Counted from the first letter of the stretch, positions 49,784 to 58,942 are shown. The stretch: DNA of 64,000 bases from Clostridium_AM tanneri (GCF_033659955.1 NZ_JARUJP010000004.1:124001-188000), one strand, 5' to 3'. Translations and numbers: made by a program. The notes: a model not told the origin generated them from the letters alone.

Positions 49784-50153
49784 CATAAAAGTAAATTTAT
49801 GCGACACAAAGAGGGGCTTAGAAATTAGACTTGGCAGTCTGTGTATACGGGCAGTTATGCTGTCGCATAGATTTTATGTGTGATGACGGGTATAATAAAA
49901 CTTTTGGCTGCACTAAAAACAGGTGCGTAGGTAGAGATATACTGCGTAGAAAGCTTCGAATAAGGGTTAGAAGGTCTTATGCTGGCGATTTCGAAAATAT
50001 TAACTTAAACTCAGCTTTCTCAGAAAGCATTGAGTTTGAGTTCATTTTCGAAGTTGAGGGAGCATTAGACCTTCTTCCCAAAGTGAGGGCTTTCAAGTAG
50101 TATACCTCTACTTAACACACCGGTGTTCAGTGCTTCAAGTTTTTGTGCTGCAT
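49784..50153. repeat. Long-hairpin interspersed repeat, copy 2
   Basis: This copy matches copy 1 (2904-3240) along its length but has 33 extra bases at 49860-49892. The central hairpin (about 49930-50115) is kept. Two pairs differ from copy 1 on both sides at once: 49965 G with a right-arm C (A-T in copy 1) and 49992 C with 50050 G (T-A in copy 1). Other changes give wobbles or single mismatches, and GG at 50059-50060 breaks two pairs. The 89-codon frame that crosses it has many amino-acid changes against copy 1 and no good ribosome site. It lies eight bases past the stop codon of the DUF166-like gene. Confidence 0.8.
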
Positions 50154-50161
50154 CATAATCT

Positions 50162-50971
50162 TTATTCCACTCTGATAATCTCCGCATTCTCTAAAGCACT
50201 GTAATGTGTGTACCCACCTATATGCAGAGGAGTATCTCCAAGCTCAGGGTCTACCTTCATACCTCCAAGGCAGGGATAACTGTGCCAGAACTTAGCTACA
50301 GATTTCTTTGCTTCTTCCCCCAGTCTAGTTCCTATAAGGTGTTTTGCTATATTATAACCATTACCACAGGGTGCAGAAATTATAACCTTTGCATCAACAA
50401 TTATGTCTTCTTTATCTACCAAAAGTTTAAATTTGGGTTTACCTAGTTTAAACTCATCAATAAATTCATTAATTATAGGGAATTTACCATAATTCAAAGT
50501 ACAGAAGGGTTTTGGAAAAGCATATTCTAGTCCATATTTATTACATTCTTCTATAACTAACTCTCTAGTCCATTTTGACACCCAATCTCCACTTTCAGAA
50601 GGAGCCATTATAGCTTTTCCACCGCTCTCTTTTACAAGTCTGGGAATTTCTACTAATATATCTTGATGAACTCCAATAATTACTGCTAAATCATGCTCCT
50701 CAAATTTTTCAGGTAGGTATTTTAAAGGATCATCTTCAAAAAGTTGATAAAAATCCGGAAGATACACCACTTGAGAAATGCTGTCCTTAAAATTCAAATT
50801 ATACTTTCCTCTGCACCAAACACATTCCTTACCACATAAAGTACAGACTTCTTTAACATTTTTTAAATGTGGTACAAATTTTGTATTTGCAAATCTAGTA
50901 TCAGTCTTCATATAAAACTCATTTTCTGGTAACCTATCACTTTTTTCAGAACAAATTATCAATAGTTTCAT
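50162..50971 (-). CDS. DUF166-like protein with an N-terminal cysteine cluster
   Basis: This 269-residue soluble protein has a cysteine cluster CTLCGKECVWC near residue 42 and a later SAPCGNGYNIAKHLIG. The second half, with HSYPCLGGMKVDPELGDTPL, matches my recollection of the DUF166 family, once labelled thymidylate-synthase-like in archaea. The cysteines may hold a metal or an iron-sulfur cluster. GGGGGCG precedes the ATG at 50971. Function unknown; the family call is moderate. Confidence 0.62.
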   Translation of the reverse strand: MKLLIICSEKSDRLPENEFYMKTDTRFANTKFVPHLKNVKEVCTLCGKECVWCRGKYNLNFKDSISQVVYLPDFYQLFEDDPLKYLPEKFEEHDLAVIIGVHQDILVEIPRLVKESGGKAIMAPSESGDWVSKWTRELVIEECNKYGLEYAFPKPFCTLNYGKFPIINEFIDEFKLGKPKFKLLVDKEDIIVDAKVIISAPCGNGYNIAKHLIGTRLGEEAKKSVAKFWHSYPCLGGMKVDPELGDTPLHIGGYTHYSALENAEIIRVE

Positions 50972-51250
50972 TTTTTCGCCCCCATAAATTAATATAATTC
51001 CTATTTATCATCTAGTTATTTATTAGTCAATTGTCATACAAACAAGAAGTAAGTATATATACTTATTTCACTTTAATCCTATAAAACTATTATACTAAAA
51101 CTATTTCAAAAACTCTGTAACACTTGTTACCATTCATTACTATAATTACCAGGCCAGAAAAGATTCTGTACTTTAAATAAGCTTTTATACAATAAAATAT
51201 AATCTTTAACCAAAGTGAATTATTAGAAGGGATATTTATTGAATAAAAAT
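50972..51250. other. Gene-free region upstream of the DUF166-like gene
   Basis: This is AT-rich with no open frame and no clear structured element by eye. It should contain the promoter of the gene at 50162-50971. Confidence 0.4.
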
Positions 51251-51280
51251 AAAATAGGTAGCAATCTTAACTACCTATTT
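51251..51280 (-). terminator. Terminator of the MATE gene
   Basis: AAATAGGTAG and CTACCTATTT form a 10-bp stem (51252-51261 with 51271-51280). The minus strand continues as TATTTTTATT. It lies 11 bases past the stop codon at 51292. Confidence 0.75.
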
Positions 51281-51291
51281 AGGAAACCATG

Positions 51292-52626
51292 TTACTTTTT
51301 CTCTATTCTTCTTTCAAAACAGATAAACATAAGTATAGCATCAATTCCCCACTGAATTACTGTAACCCACCATACATATATAATTGAAAGCTTTAAAATA
51401 TAGATAAAATAAAATATTAGAGGCAGTCTTATTAGCCAGCTGGTAGCTAAGGATATAAAAAATGGATTTTTAGTATCTCCTGAGCCCTTTAATGCTCCTG
51501 CAAATACTGATGAAAGGGCTATAGTTGGTTGTTCAAAAGCACCAATAAATAAGCATAGGGATGCTATATATATTAGTTTTATCTCTTCCTCTCCAACAAA
51601 TAAATTGACCAAAAAGCTAGGCATTAGAAGAAATATAACTGCAAAAACAGACATCATTGCCACTGCCCCTAAGGCACAGGCATAAGTATATTCCTTTGCC
51701 TCCTTATAATTTTTTTCTCCAATTTTAATTCCTACTAAGGTTGTTGCAGCAACTCCAAATCCCATACCAGGCATGAAAGAAATAGACTCTACAGTATTGG
51801 CAATTTGATTAGCAGCAAAGGCTACGGTACCTGCTCTCATTATAATAAAGGTACATAATAATCTGCTGACGCTAAAGGCCCCATCTTCCATAATTGAAGG
51901 TATAGAAAGTCCAAATAACTTCTTAACCTTGTCCATCTTCATTGATAGTATATACTTTAATCTAACTTTAATTTTTGACTTAAAGATTAAGTATAAGAAT
52001 ATAAAAATAAAGCCAATAAATTGTGAAATTACAGAAGCTATAGCTGAACCTAATATACCTAATTCTGGTGTTATAACTCCAAAAATCAGAATATAATCTA
52101 AACTTAACTTGATTAAAGTCACTAATACAGATATCTTAAAAGGTGTATATGTATTTCCGTAACTTCTTAATATAGAACTAATCACATTTATCATCATGTT
52201 AAAAAATATTGCTATTACAGTAATTCTCATAAAAATATCGCCTAAGACAAGTATCCCTCCTCTAGCTCCACCTAAAAACAATATCTGCTCACTAAATGTG
52301 AATAGCACATAACAAATAGTGATGGCTAGGCAAATTCCTGACAAAAATCCTATAGAAGCATATTCCTCAGCGGCCTTTGTATCTTTTGCTCCTATACTCC
52401 TTGACACATAGGAAGCTATGCCAATACAGAGCCCTGCCCCTATGAAGATATTAACACAGGCATATAATATCTCCGTACTTAAGCCTACTATGCTTAAGGC
52501 TTTATTTCCACCATAATTTCCAATCATCATGGTATCGAAAATGGACATTAAGGTATATACTGTTGCTTCACCTACTGCTGGAAGAGAAATATCTAAAACT
52601 TCTTTTATTGCTTTTTTACTAATCAT
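51292..52626 (-). CDS. MATE-family efflux transporter
   Basis: This 444-residue membrane protein has twelve hydrophobic segments in two halves. The MATE pattern is seen in ISLPAVGEATVYTLMSIFD at the N terminus and the repeated LPSFLVNLFVGEE type segment later. It should export drugs or metabolites using a sodium or proton gradient. Substrate unknown. The start ATG at 52626 has a weak GGAG-like site. It is divergent from the receptor gene at 52851. Confidence 0.88.
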   Translation of the reverse strand: MISKKAIKEVLDISLPAVGEATVYTLMSIFDTMMIGNYGGNKALSIVGLSTEILYACVNIFIGAGLCIGIASYVSRSIGAKDTKAAEEYASIGFLSGICLAITICYVLFTFSEQILFLGGARGGILVLGDIFMRITVIAIFFNMMINVISSILRSYGNTYTPFKISVLVTLIKLSLDYILIFGVITPELGILGSAIASVISQFIGFIFIFLYLIFKSKIKVRLKYILSMKMDKVKKLFGLSIPSIMEDGAFSVSRLLCTFIIMRAGTVAFAANQIANTVESISFMPGMGFGVAATTLVGIKIGEKNYKEAKEYTYACALGAVAMMSVFAVIFLLMPSFLVNLFVGEEEIKLIYIASLCLFIGAFEQPTIALSSVFAGALKGSGDTKNPFFISLATSWLIRLPLIFYFIYILKLSIIYVWWVTVIQWGIDAILMFICFERRIEKK

Positions 52627-52850
52627 ACTTACTCCGCCTTCTATACTTTAGAATTCTAACCGTTAAAATACATCCTTGTTTAAATATATTAATTCAGTAG
52701 TGATTTTAATATATTTTTATACAGTAAATTTTCTTAAGTACCTTTAACTCTTTCAGTAAAATTTAATTTACACCAAAATCATAGTACTGAATATTATAGT
52801 ATCGAAATGAAAGAAGAATACTTTTTGGTATATATCAGGGGAGGATAAAA

Positions 52851-54947
52851 TTGGATAAGCTTACATTTATACATTCAATAAAGTCAAAAATAATTTTAGC
52901 CATTGCAATTACATCTATCATAGTATGTACTATAATTAGTGGCTATCTACAAACCAAAAACACAAACTCCCTACGAGAAGAAATTAAACAAAAGCTTATA
53001 TTAATGGGGGAAAATAATAAAAATAAGTATGATAAAACTCTCTCAGATGTGGAAAACTCCGTTAACTTTCTTACTAACACTCTAGTCTCCACTATGGATG
53101 TTAACAAAATGATCTCTGATACTCTTTATCTGGAGAATTATACTAATCTTAATGAAAACATTATAAAAGAGGCTACCAAAAATACTAAGGGCAGCATGGG
53201 AACCTATCTTTTTCTAAATCCTGATATCTTCGGGAATCAAAAGGGTATATGGTATGCAGATACTGATGGTAAAGGTACTCTTAATAAACAGCAGCTAACG
53301 GATATATCCCAATATGATAAGTCTGATAGAGAGCATGTAGGTTGGTATTATGAACCTATAAACGCTGGTAAAGGTGTGTGGCTACATCCCTATCTTAATA
53401 AAAACATCAACAAATATATGATTTCCTATGTATCACCTATATATAAAGATGATAAAACCATAGGAGTACTAGGTATGGATATTCTTTTTGATGACTTATT
53501 CGGCAGCATTAAAGAAACAAAAATATATAATTCTGGCTATATCTCTTTACTTGATTCAAATTATAATTTTTTAATTGATCCCAAGTTAACCGAAAAGGAT
53601 AACCTTAAAACTTTGGATAACGGTAGTCATAAATTTATCATTGATGATATGGAGAAAAACAATATAGGAATTGCACAATCAACCTTTGATGGAGTAAGTA
53701 AATATATAATCTACGCAAAACTAAGTAATGGTTTTAGACTTTATATGCCAGTTACTAAGTCCGAGTGTTTTTCAAGTATTAGTAGTTCCACTAGGAATGT
53801 AATATTGTTATCTGCTGTAATGGTAGTACTAAGTATTTTCATAGCATTATTTATTAGTGCTATGATTACAAAACCTATAAATAAGCTAACAAAACTAATT
53901 GAAAAAACATCCCAGTTAAATTTAACTAATAGTGGAGAGTATAATTCATTACTGAAGCTTAGAGATGAAACTGGAATCATGGCAAAGGCAACTATTGACA
54001 CTAATTATATTCTTAGCAAATTGATATCAAATATTAAAGTAGTGTCGGACAATGCCTATTCTAATTCCAATGAACTTTCAAATACTATTGCTGAGACTAC
54101 TAAATCAATCGAAGGTGTTGCCAAAGGTACTAATGACCTAGCAGAGGGAATTTCAAGTCTTGCAAAAAATATAAGCGAAAGTGCAGATAATCTTAATGAT
54201 TTATCCGAAAGTATAAATGCCGTTGTTACTAGCTCAAATAACGTTAAGGAATATGCTAAAAATACCGAAACAACTACAGAAAATGGATTAAGTGCAATGA
54301 ATAGACTAAAGGAAGCTATAAACCAAACCACTAGTGCATCTGAAATGGTATCTAATAAAATAGTCTCACTGGACAGCAAATCAGAAGGAATAAGAAAGAT
54401 AATTGACACTATCAAATCAATTGCTGAACAAGTGAATTTGTTATCTTTAAATGCAGCCATAGAGGCAGCAAGAGCAGGTAAAGCAGGCTCTGGATTTGCT
54501 GTTGTAGCAGAAGAGATAAGAAAACTAGCAAGTGAGACATCAAACTCTACCAGAGAAATTGAAAATATAATTGATGAAGTTAGACATGAGATAGAAGGCA
54601 CCAAAACTTTAATCCTTAATACAAAAACCTTTGCTTGTAACACAAATTCCATTTCCGACGAAAGCTTATCAGCCTTTAATGAAATAAAAAAATCAGTGGA
54701 TATTATAAACAGCTCTATAGATGACCTAACTAATGAAATTAGTAGTATGAATAAGAAAAAAGCTGAAGTTATAAAAGCTACAGAAGAGATCTCTTCTATT
54801 TCTGAACAATCAGCAGCTACCACGGAAGAAATATCATCATCAGTTCAAGAACAATCAGCAAATATGTCTCAAATATCTAATGCTTCAGCAAAACTTAAAG
54901 ATATCTCAATTGAACTAAAAAATCTAGTTAGTAAGTTTATTGTATAA
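52851..54947 (+). CDS. Membrane chemoreceptor with an extracellular Cache-type sensor
   Basis: This 698-residue receptor starts at TTG (52851), six bases after GGGGAGG. A membrane helix lies at about 13-33, followed by an extracellular sensor at about 35-310 with the dCache pattern (GWYYEPINAGKGVW and SYVSPIYKDDKTIGVLGMDI). A second membrane helix lies at about 318-340. HAMP is at about 340-395, and the signalling hairpin has its tip at LNAAIEAARAGKAGSGFAVV. It has no close che gene and probably serves the cell's receptor arrays. The ligand is unknown; Cache sensors usually bind small organic molecules. Confidence 0.92.
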   Translation: MDKLTFIHSIKSKIILAIAITSIIVCTIISGYLQTKNTNSLREEIKQKLILMGENNKNKYDKTLSDVENSVNFLTNTLVSTMDVNKMISDTLYLENYTNLNENIIKEATKNTKGSMGTYLFLNPDIFGNQKGIWYADTDGKGTLNKQQLTDISQYDKSDREHVGWYYEPINAGKGVWLHPYLNKNINKYMISYVSPIYKDDKTIGVLGMDILFDDLFGSIKETKIYNSGYISLLDSNYNFLIDPKLTEKDNLKTLDNGSHKFIIDDMEKNNIGIAQSTFDGVSKYIIYAKLSNGFRLYMPVTKSECFSSISSSTRNVILLSAVMVVLSIFIALFISAMITKPINKLTKLIEKTSQLNLTNSGEYNSLLKLRDETGIMAKATIDTNYILSKLISNIKVVSDNAYSNSNELSNTIAETTKSIEGVAKGTNDLAEGISSLAKNISESADNLNDLSESINAVVTSSNNVKEYAKNTETTTENGLSAMNRLKEAINQTTSASEMVSNKIVSLDSKSEGIRKIIDTIKSIAEQVNLLSLNAAIEAARAGKAGSGFAVVAEEIRKLASETSNSTREIENIIDEVRHEIEGTKTLILNTKTFACNTNSISDESLSAFNEIKKSVDIINSSIDDLTNEISSMNKKKAEVIKATEEISSISEQSAATTEEISSSVQEQSANMSQISNASAKLKDISIELKNLVSKFIV

Positions 54948-54973
54948 TTAGAAAAGTCTATAAGACAAAAAAC

Positions 54974-55014
54974 TCAAGGGTTGTTCTAAAGTTCATTATT
55001 AGAACAACCCTTGA
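54974..55014. terminator. Bidirectional terminator between receptor gene and recQ
   Basis: A perfect 16-bp stem (54974-54989 with 54999-55014) lies between the convergent stop codons at 54947 and 55050, with A- and T-rich flanks. Confidence 0.8.
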
Positions 55015-55049
55015 AGTAATATTTTTATATCTAAAGCGTAAGTATACTA

Positions 55050-57218
55050 CTAATTATTACCTTTAACTTTACAAATAACCGCCTTTATAGAAGTATAGCT
55101 AACTTCTTCTGGAAGAGCTTCTTTTATTATTTTTAACCTTTTCGCCCCTACCTTCTCAATTGCCTCTACTATAAGTTTTTCATGTCCTTCAGGTATCAAT
55201 GAGTTTAAATCTACTTCTAATCCTTCTAAGGCACATCTCATTATGTGGTCTTCCACTGTAGTAAATTTCATATCTCTTTCCTCTGATATTTGTTTTAGAC
55301 TCTTACCCTCCTTATACATGTTTAAGGTTATAATATGACTTGGTACATCACTCTTCTTTAGTGAATTTTTACTAATGTCTATTTCATTTTTTGATTTATT
55401 TTCTAAGTTGTCTATGTGTATTTTTCCACTCATACCTTTTATTCCGTGGTCTGCAGTATATTCTACAATAGTCTTTAAAAAGTCCTCTCCATACTTTTTA
55501 AGCTTAGCTTCCCCTACCCCTTTTATGTTCAGCATAGCTTCTTCATCTATTGGATAGTATTCACTCATTTCACGAAGAGTACTATCTGCAAAAATTATGT
55601 AAGGAGGAATCATTTCTCTCTCAGAAATACTCTTTCTTACTTCTTTTAATAGAACAAATAGAGAGTTATCTTTCTCTGCCTTAACTTTTCTTTTTTGTAT
55701 TCTTTGAAATACCTTTTCTCTGCCTTTAAGTACTTCTACAGCTTTTTCCTTTAATCTAACTACCGGAAATTGGCTTTCTGTTAAGAATAAATAGTTATCT
55801 GCAATGAGCACATTTATTAAGTCCTTAACTTCCTTTAAGGTATATTCTTTCATAATCCCATAGGTTGAAAGCTTGTCAAATCCTAACTCTAAAACTTTTT
55901 TATCCTTAGATGCCTTAAGTACTTGAGCAACCATTACTGTACCAAATCTTTGCTGCATTCTAGCTATACAAGAGAAAATTTTCTGAGCTTCTATGGTTAT
56001 ATCCGTAAGTTCTGTCTCATCTTTGCAATTACTACAGTTATCACAGCCTTCCTCAGTATACTCATCTCCAAAGTAGTCTAGGATATACTTTCTTAAACAT
56101 TTTGTAGTATGGCAATAATCAACCATATCCTGAAGTCTTCTATATTCATTAATTCTTCTTTCTTCAGAAAATATACTTTGCTCAATTAAAAATTTTTGAA
56201 GTATTGTATCTTGTGGTCCAAATAAAAGCACACACTCACTGGGCTCTCCATCTCTACCAGCACGGCCAGCTTCTTGGTAGTATGCCTCCATATTTTTAGT
56301 AATATTATAGTGTATTACATACCTTACATTTGACTTATCTATCCCCATACCAAAGGCATTGGTAGCTACAATTATATTTACATTATCATATAAAAAATCT
56401 TCCTGTGCCTTTGTTCTTACAGCATCACTTAAGCCAGCATGATATTTAGATACAGCATATCCTTTATTACTTAAAAGTTCATGAATGCTGTCCACTTCTT
56501 TTCTTGTTGCTGCATATACTATTCCTACATCTTTTTTATTATCCTCAATATACTTAAGCAGGTAGTCTTTTTTATTTTCTCCTCTAATAACAGAAAAAAA
56601 TAGATTTTGCCTGTCAAAGCCAGTAGCAAATATATTAGGATTTTTTAACTCTAAAAGTCTTATTACATCTCCTTTTACCTCTTCTGTAGCTGTAGCTGTA
56701 AAAGCTGCTACAATAGGTCTTGGGGAAAGTGATCTAATTAAAGGTGCAATGGCTCTGTAACTAGTCCTAAAATCATGTCCCCACTGGGATACACAGTGAG
56801 ACTCGTCCACTGCCACCATAGAAACAGGCATAGTTCTCAATAATTGGCAGAAGCTATCTGACTCCAATCTTTCCGGTGCTACGTACAATAATTTTGTATA
56901 CCCGCTTACTGCCATAAGTATTCTTTCTTGCACCTCATTTTGATCTAAAGTACTATTTATGAAAGCCGCCTTTATTCCTATACTATTCAAAGAATCTACT
57001 TGATCCTTCATCAAAGAAATTAAAGGAGAAACTACAATAGTTATGCCGCTTAATAATAGTGCTGGTATCTGATAACATATAGATTTACCAGCCCCCGTTG
57101 GCATTATTCCAAAGGTATCCTTACCTGATAATATACTTTCTATAACTTTCTCCTGCCCTTTTCTAAAGCTGTCATATCCATAGTATCGTTTTAACAGACC
57201 TTTTGCATTTTCAAGCAT
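55050..57218 (-). CDS. recQ: RecQ DNA helicase with HRDC and C-terminal helix-turn-helix
   Basis: The protein has 722 residues when started at the ATG at 57218, ten bases after GGGAGG; two earlier in-frame ATGs lack a site. It has Walker A PTGAGKSICYQ, the DEAH-like VDESHCVSQWGHDFR, helicase motif VI (YYQEAGRAGRDG), the RQC zinc site (KCLR with CDNCSNC), an HRDC domain at about 520-590 (FADSTLREMSEY) and a C-terminal HTH-40 type segment. It unwinds DNA during repair and recombination. A 7-bp palindrome (57441-57463) lies upstream, but it does not match an SOS box. Confidence 0.93.
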   Translation of the reverse strand: MLENAKGLLKRYYGYDSFRKGQEKVIESILSGKDTFGIMPTGAGKSICYQIPALLLSGITIVVSPLISLMKDQVDSLNSIGIKAAFINSTLDQNEVQERILMAVSGYTKLLYVAPERLESDSFCQLLRTMPVSMVAVDESHCVSQWGHDFRTSYRAIAPLIRSLSPRPIVAAFTATATEEVKGDVIRLLELKNPNIFATGFDRQNLFFSVIRGENKKDYLLKYIEDNKKDVGIVYAATRKEVDSIHELLSNKGYAVSKYHAGLSDAVRTKAQEDFLYDNVNIIVATNAFGMGIDKSNVRYVIHYNITKNMEAYYQEAGRAGRDGEPSECVLLFGPQDTILQKFLIEQSIFSEERRINEYRRLQDMVDYCHTTKCLRKYILDYFGDEYTEEGCDNCSNCKDETELTDITIEAQKIFSCIARMQQRFGTVMVAQVLKASKDKKVLELGFDKLSTYGIMKEYTLKEVKDLINVLIADNYLFLTESQFPVVRLKEKAVEVLKGREKVFQRIQKRKVKAEKDNSLFVLLKEVRKSISEREMIPPYIIFADSTLREMSEYYPIDEEAMLNIKGVGEAKLKKYGEDFLKTIVEYTADHGIKGMSGKIHIDNLENKSKNEIDISKNSLKKSDVPSHIITLNMYKEGKSLKQISEERDMKFTTVEDHIMRCALEGLEVDLNSLIPEGHEKLIVEAIEKVGAKRLKIIKEALPEEVSYTSIKAVICKVKGNN

Positions 57219-57537
57219 TGAAGCTTTACCTCCCAAATCCATTTCTATATTCATTCTAAACAATTATTCTGTTAATTAATCATAAGTATTATTGCTAACT
57301 AAAATTTTTTAGTTAAAATACAATAGTTCTAGTATAAAACAAATTTATCATTTATACATCTCAAAAACTGTTGTAAATAACAAAAATATAGACTAATTCA
57401 TTTCTTTTATGTTTATATACTTGAATATTTATATTTGTTTTTTGACGAACTTTTGGCGTCAAATACAAGTATAAACTATAAATAAATCTTTAGAAAGTAT
57501 CACTTACAGCGTTCCCTTATCTGTTCTTGCAAAATAA

Positions 57538-57566
57538 AAAGAGCTTGGGTTAACCAAACTCTTAAA
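57538..57566 (-). terminator. Orphan terminator-like hairpin
   Basis: Reading the minus strand, AGAGTTTGG pairs with CCAAGCTCT (wobbles allowed) and is followed by TTTTTATTTT. No minus-strand gene was found upstream of it before the fluoride riboswitch, so it may end a small untranslated RNA or be a leftover of a lost gene. Confidence 0.5.
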
Positions 57567-57800
57567 GCTAATATCTTTCTATTATTCACTAAACTTACAT
57601 AATTTTTTGCTCCATTAACTTTGCCACTAACTAGAGTAAAAGTACAATGAAATCTATATTTTCTAATTTTTCTAAGATTTTATATACTAATAAACACTTA
57701 TGTGACATAACTATTCTTCATTTACTCAATATAATAAATTTACAAATTAAAAAGACACCTTTCTCAGTGCCCTAATATAAGAAGGTCTTATGAAATTTCC

Positions 57801-57828
57801 TTGAAATTCCTAGAAAACATAGTATAAT
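57801..57828 (+). promoter_or_regulatory. Promoter of the fluoride-riboswitch/crcB operon
   Basis: TTGAAA at 57801-57806 and TATAAT at 57823-57828 are 16 bases apart, the housekeeping sigma-factor pattern. The riboswitch begins six bases later. Confidence 0.8.
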
Positions 57829-57833
57829 TAATC

Positions 57834-57912
57834 TAGGTGATGGAGCTCACCTTTAACTGCGAAAAGCTAATGGCTCCTACTTTAATGTTTTCATTAGAGT
57901 AGGGCTTTTTTT
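57834..57912 (+). ncRNA. Fluoride riboswitch (crcB motif) with terminator
   Basis: The aptamer at 57834-57880 shows the crcB-motif signature: GGTGATGGAGCTCACC hairpin, AACTGC in place of the AACCGCC loop segment, then GCTAATGGCTCCTAC. Its last strand (57876-57887) is also one arm of a terminator whose other arm is 57892-57903, followed by GCTTTTTTT. Fluoride binding should hold the aptamer and stop terminator formation, turning on the two crcB genes. Confidence 0.92.
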
Positions 57913-57947
57913 GTTGACTAACTTGTAATCAAAAGGAGACTTCTAAT

Positions 57948-58370
57948 ATGAAGAAATATATTTTTATAGGTGCAGGAGGCTTTCTAGGCGCCATTATAAG
58001 GTTTTGGATTAAAACCACTCCAATTAATAGTTATAAAGAATTCATTCCAATTAATACACTATTCATCAATATAACAGGTAGTTTTCTTCTAGCTTTAATA
58101 ACTGTAACTGCTTTAGAAATTATAAAAATAGATGAGTCACTAAGACTAGGCATATGTACAGGATTACTAGGTGCTTATACCACCTTTTCTACTATGTGTA
58201 AAGAGGCTGTGGAGCTTTTAAGCAAAGGTTACTATTTTTCTTCTTTGTCATACATTACAAACTCTGTTGTATTAGGCCTTGCATCAGCGTACCTTGGGGC
58301 TGCCGTTGCTAGAGAGCTTATTCCTAAACTTTTTCCAAGCCATGGTAGAAATGACTTAACTAACCTGTAA
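57948..58370 (+). CDS. crcB: CrcB/Fluc fluoride channel, first subunit
   Basis: This 140-residue membrane protein has four helices and the Fluc motifs GGFLGAIIRFWI, NITGSFLLAL and GLLGAYTTFSTMCKEAVEL. It exports fluoride passively. AAAAGGAG precedes the ATG at 57948. Two small crcB genes in tandem usually give a heterodimeric channel in Gram-positive bacteria. Control by the riboswitch above is clear from position. Confidence 0.95.
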   Translation: MKKYIFIGAGGFLGAIIRFWIKTTPINSYKEFIPINTLFINITGSFLLALITVTALEIIKIDESLRLGICTGLLGAYTTFSTMCKEAVELLSKGYYFSSLSYITNSVVLGLASAYLGAAVARELIPKLFPSHGRNDLTNL

Positions 58371-58430
58371 TAGGCACTTATAGAAATGTAAATTTCTTAT
58401 TATATATCTTTAAGAGATGAGGTAGAGATA

Positions 58431-58808
58431 ATGGAATTTTTGTTAGTAGGTATTGGAGGTATCTTCGGTAGCATAACTAGGTTTTCCTTAGGAAAGTTTA
58501 TTTCCAAGAAGTTGAACTCCTCTTTCCCCTTTGGAACTTTTATCATAAACATTACCGGAGCTATTTTGCTTGGTATAGTAACCAGTATAGGCTCTAGTAA
58601 AAATCTATATATAACTTTAGGTGATGGATTCCTAGGAGCATACACCACCTTTTCTACTTTTATGTATGAAGGTTTTAATCTTTTTCAAGGAAAGTCTAAA
58701 CTAAATGCCTTTGCTTATATATTATGCTCAGTGGTGTTAGGTATAATTGGATATGCTATAGGTGAAAAGTTAGGATTGTTTCTAAAGTTGTATAATCTTA
58801 TCTTATGA
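58431..58808 (+). CDS. crcB: CrcB/Fluc fluoride channel, second subunit
   Basis: This 125-residue protein has the same fold and motifs: GGIFGSITRFSLGKF, NITGAILLGI and GFLGAYTTFSTFMYEG. It differs from the first copy enough to be a distinct subunit. It is 60 bases downstream of the first gene with GAGATGAGG before the ATG at 58431, on the same transcript. Confidence 0.95.
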   Translation: MEFLLVGIGGIFGSITRFSLGKFISKKLNSSFPFGTFIINITGAILLGIVTSIGSSKNLYITLGDGFLGAYTTFSTFMYEGFNLFQGKSKLNAFAYILCSVVLGIIGYAIGEKLGLFLKLYNLIL

Positions 58809-58852
58809 CCATATTCATTAATCCACAATTATTCATTATTACTGATAATGTT

Positions 58853-58942
58853 ATAGAAAGCAATTGTCCAGAAGAGGACTTTCTTCCCATAAGGGTGACT
58901 TTTAACCACTTTACCTCTACTGGACATACAATTACTTTCTAT
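58853..58942. repeat. Large imperfect hairpin between crcB and the YitT gene
   Basis: 58853-58877 pairs with 58914-58942 with bulges (ATAGAAAG, CAATTG, TCCAG and GAGG all have partners). The roughly 36-nt inner part holds small helices such as CCC-ATAA-GGG and GTG with CAC. It lies in the gap between two convergent genes and could be a terminator, a structured RNA or a small repeat. Confidence 0.6.

Noticed and set aside
49831..50100. 89-codon open frame inside hairpin repeat copy 2
   Set aside because: The matching frame in copy 1 has many amino-acid changes and lacks the same start, no ribosome site precedes it, and paired changes follow the hairpin rather than codons.
54056..54823. 255-codon minus-strand frame opposite the Cache-type receptor
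   Set aside because: It lies fully within the receptor's signalling domain and mirrors its Ser/Ala-rich codons; no start site.
57441..57463. TTTGACG/CGTCAAA palindrome upstream of recQ as an SOS (LexA) box
   Set aside because: The core does not match the Gram-positive CGAAC-N4-GTTCG pattern; it may be a chance inverted repeat or an unrelated site.
57540..57720. About 60-codon minus-strand frame upstream of the orphan hairpin
   Set aside because: It has no start codon or ribosome site and the terminator-like hairpin lies inside it.
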